From positions 3,720,001-3,784,000 of the forward strand of contig NZ_CP084560.1 of the NCBI RefSeq assembly GCF_021789175.1: a stretch of DNA of 64,000 nucleotides, given 5' to 3'. The notes below the pieces were generated by a model, which was not told where the DNA came from, did no database searches, and saw only the letters and a list, made by a program, of their open reading frames with translations. The first letter of the stretch is position 1; the number at the start of each line of letters is the position of its first letter. The stretch comes from Arthrobacter sp. FW306-2-2C-D06B (lineage in GTDB: Bacteria; Actinomycetota; Actinomycetes; Actinomycetales; Micrococcaceae). This document shows, piece after piece, positions 58,147 to 64,000 of this stretch. Both the position numbers and the translations under genes were made by a program.

Positions 58147-59100
58147 GTGAGCAACGACTTCCCCGCCAAGGTATCCGACGTCTTTGACCCGTCCCGCTGG
58201 CGCACCGTGTCCGGTTTCGACGATTTCCAGGACATGACGTACCACCGGCAGGTCGAGCGGGACGCAGACGGAAAAGTGTCGAGGGACCTTCCGACGGTCC
58301 GGATCGCCTTCAACCGCCCGGAGGTCCGCAACGCCTTCCGGCCCGGCACCGTTGACGAGCTGTATCGTGCCATGGACCACGCCCGGATGACTCCGGATGT
58401 CGCCACAGTCCTCCTCACCGGGAACGGCCCCTCCCCCAAGGACGGCGGCCATTCGTTCTGTTCCGGCGGGGACCAGCGCATCCGCGGACGAGACGGGTAC
58501 CGGTACGCCGACGGCGAGACGCAGGAGAGCATCGACCCCGCCCGGGCGGGCCGCCTGCACATCCTGGAAGTCCAGCGGCTCATGCGGACCATGCCGAAGG
58601 TGGTCATCGCCGTCGTCAACGGCTGGGCCGCTGGTGGCGGGCACTCCCTTCACGTCGTCTCGGACCTCACCATCGCCTCCCGCGAGCACGGCAAGTTCAA
58701 GCAGACCGACGCCACGGTGGGAAGTTTCGACGCCGGTTACGGCTCGGCGCTGCTCGCCCGGCAGATCGGGCAGAAAGCCGCCCGCGAGATCTTTTTCCTG
58801 GCCCGTGAGTATTCCGCCGAGGACATGGTGCGCATGGGTGCCGTCAACGAAGCCGTGGACCACGAGCGCCTCGAGGAGGTTGCCCTGGAGTACGCCGCGG
58901 ACATCGCTCGCCAATCCCCGCAGGCCATCCGCATGCTCAAGTTCGCCTTCAACCTCGCCGACGACGGCCTGGCCGGCCAGCAGGTCTTCGCCGGGGAGGC
59001 CACGCGCCTGGCCTATATGACGGACGAAGCCGTCGAGGGCAAGGAAGCCTTCCTCGAGAAGCGCGATCCGGACTGGTCCAACTTTCCGTACTACTTCTAG
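58147..59100 (+). CDS. menB: 1,4-dihydroxy-2-naphthoyl-CoA synthase
   Basis: A 317-residue crotonase. MenB hallmarks are SGFDDFQDMTYHRQVERDAD, HSFCSGGDQRIRGRDGY, NGWAAGGGHSLHVVSDLTIA, ATVGSFDAGYGSALLARQIG and the C-terminal DPDWSNFPYYF. It cyclises o-succinylbenzoyl-CoA. The start is GTG at 58147. It is followed by menE (9 bp) and menA, so it opens a menaquinone operon. The N-terminus is slightly longer than in E. coli. Confidence 0.96.
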   Translation: MSNDFPAKVSDVFDPSRWRTVSGFDDFQDMTYHRQVERDADGKVSRDLPTVRIAFNRPEVRNAFRPGTVDELYRAMDHARMTPDVATVLLTGNGPSPKDGGHSFCSGGDQRIRGRDGYRYADGETQESIDPARAGRLHILEVQRLMRTMPKVVIAVVNGWAAGGGHSLHVVSDLTIASREHGKFKQTDATVGSFDAGYGSALLARQIGQKAAREIFFLAREYSAEDMVRMGAVNEAVDHERLEEVALEYAADIARQSPQAIRMLKFAFNLADDGLAGQQVFAGEATRLAYMTDEAVEGKEAFLEKRDPDWSNFPYYF

Positions 59101-59109
59101 GACTCGCCC

Positions 59110-60243
59110 GTGAACATCGATCCGGTTCTCAAAGCCCTGGCCGCCGCCCTCCACGACGAGGGTCCCGCCGTCGAAATCGTCATCCTGGAAGACGGCACCC
59201 CTGCGGCGGTCCCCGTTGAAACACCGGGCTTCGAGGACGCCGCTCTTGTGGTCCGCACTTCCGGTTCCACCGGGACGCCCAAGGCCACGGTGCTGACGAT
59301 CGACGAGCTCGCTGCTTCTTCCATGGCCACAGCCATCGCGCTCCGGGGCGAGGGACAGTGGCTCCTTGCCCTGCCGCTGCAATACGTTGCCGGGGTGCAG
59401 GTGCTGGTCCGCTCGCTCTTCGCCGGCACGCGTCCGTGGGCCATGGACCTCTCGAACGGCTTCACTCCGGAGGCATTCACCGCCGCCGCCGAAGAGCTGA
59501 CCGACACCATCCGCTTCACCTCCTTGGTGCCGACCCAGCTGCAGAGGCTCCTGGACTCACCATCGCCGCAGACCCTCGCAATACTTCGCCGTTTCAACGG
59601 CATCCTCCTGGGCGGCGCGCCTGCACCCGACCCACTGCTGGACGCCGCCAGGGATGCCGGACTGAAGGTCGTGACCACCTACGGCTCCGCCGAGACGTGC
59701 GGCGGTTGCGTGTACGACGGAAGGCCGCTTGAGGGGGTCCAGGTCCTGCTCGACGACGACGGCCGGGTCCTCCTGGGCGGCGACACTGTGGCCTCCGGTT
59801 ACCTGGACGCGCCCGAGGCGAGCGCCGAAGCGTTCTTCGAGGAGGACGGCACCCGCTGGTACCGCACCAACGATCTCGGCGCGCTCGCCGACGACGGAAC
59901 CCTCACGGTGCTGGGCCGCGCCGACGACGTCATCATCACCGGCGGCGTGAAAGCCTCCGCCGCGTTCATCCAGGCGGAGCTTGAAAAGTTCGACGGCGTC
60001 ACCGCGGCTTTCGTGGCCGGCGTGCCTTCCCGCGAGTGGGGCCAGGCGGTGGCAGCTTATGTTGCCGTCGAGGACAGCTCCCCGGAAAGCATTGCGGACT
60101 ACAAGGCCCGCTGCCAGGAATCGCTAGGGACCCTCGCTCCCAAAACGGTGCTGACCACGGATGGCCTCATCATGCTCCCCAATGGAAAGCCGGACCGGCT
60201 GGCGATGATCGAGCTTCTCACCGAGGTGCATCAGGGAGAATAG
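59110..60243 (+). CDS. menE: o-Succinylbenzoate-CoA ligase
   Basis: A 377-residue AMP-forming ligase with P-loop VVRTSGSTGTPKATVLTIDE, TTYGSAETCGGCVYDGRPLE, YRTNDLGALADDGTLTVLGR and VIITGGVKASAAFIQAELEK, ending PNGKPDRLAMIELL. It is shorter than most acyl-CoA synthetases because the N-terminal region is reduced, as in other actinobacterial MenE. GTG start at 59110. It makes OSB-CoA for MenB; both genes are coupled by a 9-bp gap. Confidence 0.93.
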   Translation: MNIDPVLKALAAALHDEGPAVEIVILEDGTPAAVPVETPGFEDAALVVRTSGSTGTPKATVLTIDELAASSMATAIALRGEGQWLLALPLQYVAGVQVLVRSLFAGTRPWAMDLSNGFTPEAFTAAAEELTDTIRFTSLVPTQLQRLLDSPSPQTLAILRRFNGILLGGAPAPDPLLDAARDAGLKVVTTYGSAETCGGCVYDGRPLEGVQVLLDDDGRVLLGGDTVASGYLDAPEASAEAFFEEDGTRWYRTNDLGALADDGTLTVLGRADDVIITGGVKASAAFIQAELEKFDGVTAAFVAGVPSREWGQAVAAYVAVEDSSPESIADYKARCQESLGTLAPKTVLTTDGLIMLPNGKPDRLAMIELLTEVHQGE

Positions 60244-60303
60244 ACACGTCCTCCCTGACCGTCATTTGCCATCCCCAACGCGAAACAACACGAGGTACTG
60301 AAC

Positions 60304-61185
60304 GTGGCAACAGCTGCACAATGGATTCAAGGCGCCCGCCTGCGCACCCTGCCGGCAGCGATCGCGCCGGTTCTGATCGGCACAGCGGCCGCCTACGAGC
60401 TGCAATCTTTTCGGCTCTTGAATGCCATCCTCGCCGCCCTCGTGGCGCTGCTCCTTCAGATCGGGGTCAACTACGCCAACGATTACTCGGACGGTATCCG
60501 TGGCACCGATGAGGACCGCGTGGGTCCGCTCCGGCTGGTCGGTTCCGGTGCGGCACGCCCGGTACACGTCAAGTGGGCTGCCTTCGGCGCGTTCGGCCTG
60601 GCCATGATATTCGGCCTGGTACTGGTGCTCATCACGCAGAGCTGGTGGCTGATCCTGGTGGGAATCGGCTGCGTCCTCGCTGCGTGGGGGTACACCGGCG
60701 GCAAGAACCCGTACGGCTATATGGGCTTTGGCGACTTGTTCGTGTTTGTTTTCTTCGGCCTGGTGGCAACGCTCGGCACCACCTACACGCAGGCCGGTCA
60801 AGTGAGCCTTCCGGCCGTCATCGGGGCCATCGGCACCGGATTGATTGCGTGTGCCTTGCTGATGGCCAACAACGTGCGGGATATCCCCACGGATACGGCG
60901 GCGGGCAAGCGGACGCTGGCGGTGCGACTTGGCGACCGCCACGCCCGCGAGAGCTACGTCCTGATGCTGGCCGTCGCGATCCTGTTGGTCGTGATACTGG
61001 CGCCCACCAAGCCGTGGATGCTGATAGTGCTGCTGCTGATCCCCGCCTGCCTGATGCCGGCTTGGATCATGGTCAACGGCCGGAAGCGCAAGAGCCTTAT
61101 CCCGGTGCTCAAGCAGACCGGAATGATCAACCTTGGCTACAGCGTGCTGTTCTCACTGGGCCTCATCCTGAGCCACGGCTTCTAA
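60304..61185 (+). CDS. menA: 1,4-dihydroxy-2-naphthoate polyprenyltransferase
   Basis: A 293-residue UbiA-fold membrane enzyme with about nine helices. The Mg-prenyl-diphosphate motif is NYANDYSDGIRGTDEDRVGP; the second Asp motif is NNVRDIPTDTAAGKRTLAVR. The N-terminus QWIQGARLRTLPAAIAPVLI is typical of MenA. It adds the isoprenoid tail in the membrane. GTG start at 60304. It follows menE by 60 bp. Confidence 0.95.
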   Translation: MATAAQWIQGARLRTLPAAIAPVLIGTAAAYELQSFRLLNAILAALVALLLQIGVNYANDYSDGIRGTDEDRVGPLRLVGSGAARPVHVKWAAFGAFGLAMIFGLVLVLITQSWWLILVGIGCVLAAWGYTGGKNPYGYMGFGDLFVFVFFGLVATLGTTYTQAGQVSLPAVIGAIGTGLIACALLMANNVRDIPTDTAAGKRTLAVRLGDRHARESYVLMLAVAILLVVILAPTKPWMLIVLLLIPACLMPAWIMVNGRKRKSLIPVLKQTGMINLGYSVLFSLGLILSHGF

Positions 61186-61189
61186 CGCA

Positions 61190-61400
61190 CGCTCAGATAT
61201 AGCCCGGTTTCCCCAAACCCTCGCTCACATGATGTGAGCGAGCGTCGGCCGAAAGTGCCACAAAAGTGAGCGAGCGTCCTCCCCAGGAACGCTCGCTCAC
61301 ATATAGCCCGGTTTTCCCAAACCCTCGCTCACATATAGCCCGGTTTTTCCAAACCCTCGCTCACATATAGCCCGGTTTTTCCAAACCCTCGCTCACCTTG
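61190..61400. repeat. 32-bp-type repeat array, locus 5
   Basis: CCCTCGCTCACATATAGCCC plus GGTTTTTCCAAA repeats with a 32-33-bp period at about 61286, 61319, 61352 and 61385, preceded by inverted cores at 61219-61243 (a hairpin CTCGCTCACAT/ATGTGAGCGAG) and 61266. The array lies between the convergent menA and DUF4229 genes. Confidence 0.85.
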
Positions 61401-61412
61401 GGCTGTGGGCTT

Positions 61413-61721
61413 CTAGGATTCCTTGGGGCGTCGGTCGTTCTCGACCTTTACCGCGGGGTTTTCATCGACCAGCCGGTCCTCGATTGAGGCATCTTCAATC
61501 TCCAACGCGGAGCGGATGGGCTTGGCCCGCCCGGAGAAACGTTCGCGCATGGCGGCGGTGGCGGCGTCGCGCTGTTTCTGGAAGAACAGGTAGCTGATGG
61601 CGAACGCGATGAGGCCCGCGAAAATCGCCGCCAGGAACAAACCCGTCCGCAGGAGGGCGAAGAGGACGAAGAGCGGTACAAAGATCGCAAGCCGGATCAG
61701 GGAGTATTTGAGGAAAGCCAC
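61413..61721 (-). CDS. DUF4229 membrane protein
   Basis: A 102-residue protein with two N-terminal helices (FLKYSLIRLAIFVPLFVLFA and LRTGLFLAAIFAGLIAFAIS), a short basic loop FFQKQRDAATAAMRERFSGR, and an acidic tail ending NDRRPKES. This matches DUF4229, a small actinobacterial family often found next to men genes. GTG start at 61721. Function unknown. Confidence 0.85.
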   Translation of the reverse strand: MAFLKYSLIRLAIFVPLFVLFALLRTGLFLAAIFAGLIAFAISYLFFQKQRDAATAAMRERFSGRAKPIRSALEIEDASIEDRLVDENPAVKVENDRRPKES

Positions 61722-61802
61722 GGATCAAGTTTAGCCGCACAGCCTGATTGCACCCTGATCGCACAGCTATCGTTGGACCCGGCGGCGACTAGACTTGACG
61801 GT

Positions 61803-62180
61803 ATGCTCCGCGTAGTTGCAGTTGTCGCCGTCCTTCTCGTGTTCGTCTATGGGCTGGTGGACGTCATCCGCACCGACCGCCGCTCTACCCGGGGAATTTC
61901 CAAAACCGCGTGGATTGTGGTCATGATCCTGCTGCCGGTTCTCGGCGCAGTCCTTTGGTTCCTTATCGGCCGTCCTTACAACCTCCGGCCCGCCCCGCAG
62001 CCCACGAGCCACACCATCGCCCCCGACGACGACCCCGACTTTCTCCGCAACCTCGAGGTCCGCCGTCGCAACCAGGCCGAAGCCGAACGGCTGAAGAAAC
62101 TCAAGGCCGAACTGGAAGCCAAGGAACGCAAGCTCAAGGGCGAATCCAAGGCCGACGACAGCGGCGACGTCAACAGCTGA
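61803..62180 (+). CDS. PLDc_N-domain membrane protein
   Basis: A 125-residue protein: two helices, LRVVAVVAVLLVFVYGLVDV and SKTAWIVVMILLPVLGAVLW, then FLIGRPYN, typical of the PLD-nuclease N-terminal domain. The C-terminal half is a charged coiled-coil-like stretch (EAERLKKLKAELEAKERKLK). No nuclease domain follows. Common next to ccsB/resB in Micrococcaceae; function unknown. Confidence 0.85.
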   Translation: MLRVVAVVAVLLVFVYGLVDVIRTDRRSTRGISKTAWIVVMILLPVLGAVLWFLIGRPYNLRPAPQPTSHTIAPDDDPDFLRNLEVRRRNQAEAERLKKLKAELEAKERKLKGESKADDSGDVNS

Positions 62181-62210
62181 CGTTCCCTTCCTGACCTCCT
62201 TTAAACCAAG

Positions 62211-62256
62211 AACGACGGCGACACGCCCGCAAGTGCGGAGTGTCGCCGTCGTCGTT
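62211..62256 (+). terminator. Terminator of PLDc_N gene
   Basis: AACGACGGCGACAC (62211-62224) pairs with GTGTCGCCGTCGTCGTT (62240-62256) to give a long GC-rich stem with a 15-nt loop, 31 bp after the stop codon; the descending arm has one extra triplet. Confidence 0.75.
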
Positions 62257-62303
62257 AATTCAAAAGGGGTCAGGACGGCAAGGCGCCCGTTCGGAGCGAA
62301 GCC

Positions 62304-63368
62304 CTACTGCGAAAGCCCCGAGTAAGAGTGCAGACCGTTGAAGAACACATTGACCACGGTGAAGTTGAAGATCACGCACAGGTAGCCTGCAATCGACAAC
62401 CAAGCCGCGCGGGTTCCCGTCCAGCCGCGGGTGGCGCGCGCGTGCAGGTAGCCGGCGTAGACCACCCAGATCACGAAGGTCCAGACTTCCTTGGTGTCCC
62501 AGCCCCAGAAGCGGCCCCAGGCTTTCTCGGCCCAGATGGCGCCGAACATGAGGGTAAAGGTCCAGCCCACGAATCCCACAGTGTTGATGCGGTAGGACAG
62601 GTTTTCCAGGCTCAACGCGTTCGGTACGAGCCGCATGAAGCCCAGTTTGTCCACGCCGCCGGCCGCCAGGGTCTTCTGCCGGTGCGATTGCAGCAGCTGC
62701 AGGGCCGACATGGCGAACGTCAAGGTGAACAGGGACGCGGACATCACGGCGATGGAGACGTGGATGACCAGCCAGTAACTCTGCAGCGCCGGGACCAGGT
62801 GGCCCACCGGGGTCCAGTACGTCACGGACGCGGCCACCATCATGATCACGGCGAGGCCCAGCACGAAGGTGCCAAGGAAGCGCAGGTCGCGGCGGATGAG
62901 CGAGAGCAGGAAGACTGCAACCACAAGGAAAGCGCCCGTGGTGAGGAACTCGTACATGTTGCCCCACGGCACGCGGCCTGCGCCGATCGCACGGGTGATG
63001 ACTCCGGCACCGTGGATTGCCACGCCGATGATCGCGACTGCCACCGCCACGCGGGCGGGAATGCGGCGCTCGGCGGCGTACTTCATGTCGCCGCCGGCGG
63101 TCTGGTTGACGGAGGTGATCGCCGACGTCGGGCGCTCGGTACGGCCGGCAGGTCCCCCGACGTCGTTTCCGCCGGCACGGCCGGCAGCCACCGGAACCTT
63201 GACCTCGGCTGCCACCGAAGAGGCCGCCTTCAGGTCAACTGCCTTCAGCATTTTGCTGCTCTTGGCGAGGTCCCACGCGAAAGCGATGAACGCCACCGTG
63301 TAGGTGCCGGCCGCGAGCAGCATGAAAAGCTCGCTGTACTGGCCCATGGTTTCGTTGATGGGGAACAT
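62304..63368 (-). CDS. ccsB: Cytochrome c biogenesis protein CcsB (ResC)
   Basis: A 354-residue membrane protein with about eight helices. The tryptophan-rich haem-handling motif is EKAWGRFWGWDTKEVWTFVI, followed by WVVYAGYLHARATRGW. GRVPWGNMYEFLTTGAFLVV is another family block. A Gly/Ala-rich soluble stretch (about residues 50-100) separates helix 1 from the rest. The ATG at 63368 overlaps the ResB stop (TAATG). With ResB it carries haem across the membrane and attaches it to apocytochromes. Confidence 0.95.
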   Translation of the reverse strand: MFPINETMGQYSELFMLLAAGTYTVAFIAFAWDLAKSSKMLKAVDLKAASSVAAEVKVPVAAGRAGGNDVGGPAGRTERPTSAITSVNQTAGGDMKYAAERRIPARVAVAVAIIGVAIHGAGVITRAIGAGRVPWGNMYEFLTTGAFLVVAVFLLSLIRRDLRFLGTFVLGLAVIMMVAASVTYWTPVGHLVPALQSYWLVIHVSIAVMSASLFTLTFAMSALQLLQSHRQKTLAAGGVDKLGFMRLVPNALSLENLSYRINTVGFVGWTFTLMFGAIWAEKAWGRFWGWDTKEVWTFVIWVVYAGYLHARATRGWTGTRAAWLSIAGYLCVIFNFTVVNVFFNGLHSYSGLSQ

Positions 63369-64000
63369 TACTGGTCCTTCGAGGTTGAGGAAGAAACGGT
63401 GTCGGTGGACTGCTCTGTGGTGAGCAGCCATTCTCGTTGTAGCAGTTCGCGGATCGCGGCAGCTTCGCCGGCCAGCCTGTGGTCCTCGCCGCGGGCAAGG
63501 AGACCGTACTCCACCATTGTGCGCCCGTCGTCGTGGGTTCCGGTCCGGACCCAGACTCGGCGGCGGTTCAGGTAGAGGGAGAGAATCAATCCGGCGACCG
63601 CCAGCAAGGCGAACACGAGCGCGGTGGCCTGGCCCGGATTGTGGTGGATGTCGACGCCAACGTACTTCTTGACGCCGTCGAAAGTGATGCTGCCCTTGCC
63701 GTTCGGAAGCGTGTAGGTGCCTCCGGGGGCGAGCGCGATGGCCTTATCGGCCATGCCGCGGCCATTGAGCGGGGTCAGCTTGGCCACGTCGAGCTCGAAG
63801 ACGTTCTGCGGGGTGCCCTTGTTCAGGCCGAGGTCGCCGTAGTACGAGTTGAGGTTCAACTGCGGATTGATGAGTGAGGGATCGCCGCTGAAGGCGACCC
63901 CCTTGTCCGTGACCATCGCCGTGGGCAGAAAGAACCCTGCGAAGCCGAGCTGATCGGGCTTGGCATCGGGAACCTTGATGACCACGGAGGAGTAGTAGTT
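63368..64000 (-). CDS. resB: Cytochrome c biogenesis protein ResB (partial, 5' end beyond window)
   Basis: Only the C-terminal 210 residues are present; the frame is still open at the window edge. Landmarks are PDQLGFAGFFLPTAMVTDKG, SYYGDLGLNKGTPQNVFELD, and VGVDIHHNPGQATALVFALL then AVAGLILSLYLNRRRVWVRT, the last ResB helix. The tail ends SSSTSKDQ. It partners with CcsB in system II cytochrome c maturation. Confidence 0.93.
   Translation of the reverse strand, partial: NYYSSVVIKVPDAKPDQLGFAGFFLPTAMVTDKGVAFSGDPSLINPQLNLNSYYGDLGLNKGTPQNVFELDVAKLTPLNGRGMADKAIALAPGGTYTLPNGKGSITFDGVKKYVGVDIHHNPGQATALVFALLAVAGLILSLYLNRRRVWVRTGTHDDGRTMVEYGLLARGEDHRLAGEAAAIRELLQREWLLTTEQSTDTVSSSTSKDQ

Overview
This is a high-G+C actinobacterial chromosome segment. 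The gene set points to Arthrobacter or a close Micrococcaceae relative (Paenarthrobacter, Pseudarthrobacter): a Tad/Flp pilus, a PAS-ANTAR protein, aerobic phenylacetate genes, men genes beside ResB/CcsB, and many ABC importers. I can support 63 protein genes, two of them cut by the window edges. I saw no rRNA, tRNA or CRISPR array.

Layout. 1-1936 (minus): end of a Tad pilus cluster (two Flp pilins, TadE-like, TadG-like). 1937-2661: a complex repeat region. 2662-7383 (minus): a PEP-utilising/rifampicin-phosphotransferase-like enzyme, a PAS-ANTAR regulator and a double-cupredoxin secreted protein. 7803-11293 (plus): an LCP cell-wall ligase, then a SipW/TasA-like module (secreted substrate, ER-type signal peptidase with a degenerate Hpt-like tail, second secreted protein). 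11372-16459: oligopeptidase B, a histidine kinase, a tiny secreted peptide and an OmpR-type regulator. 16544-24674 (minus): a dipeptide-type ABC importer operon with a CocE-type hydrolase and a TetR regulator. 24817-26186 (plus): EamA exporter plus GAF protein. 26276-29876 (minus): an NMT1/SsuA-type ABC importer.

Phenylacetate genes are split over three places: paaI-paaK-paaR (30.7-33.2 kb), paaZ (34.6-36.7 kb) and thiolase-hydratase-dehydrogenase (50.0-52.9 kb). They share a 22-bp dyad just upstream, which suggests one PaaR regulon. PaaK makes phenylacetyl-CoA, PaaZ opens and oxidises the ring product, and the thiolase, hydratase and dehydrogenase finish beta-oxidation. The ring epoxidase (PaaABCDE) is not in the window. 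37.9-44.2 kb is a LacI-controlled sugar operon (binding protein, two permeases, ThuA-like, Gfo/Idh/MocA) with no ATPase of its own. 57.7-64.0 kb holds menB-menE-menA, small membrane proteins and ccsB/resB, that is, menaquinone and cytochrome c maturation.

Mobile and repeat content is the most unusual part. Two apparently identical 1116-bp IS481-family elements sit in ACTAGC targets, and the target supplies the transposase stop codon. One has split a member of a family of exactly 66-bp palindromes that lie at gene ends and in three cases provide the stop codon of the adjacent gene. A second family, built on a TGAGCGAGCG core repeated about every 32 bp, fills five intergenic regions. Both families look worth genome-wide study.
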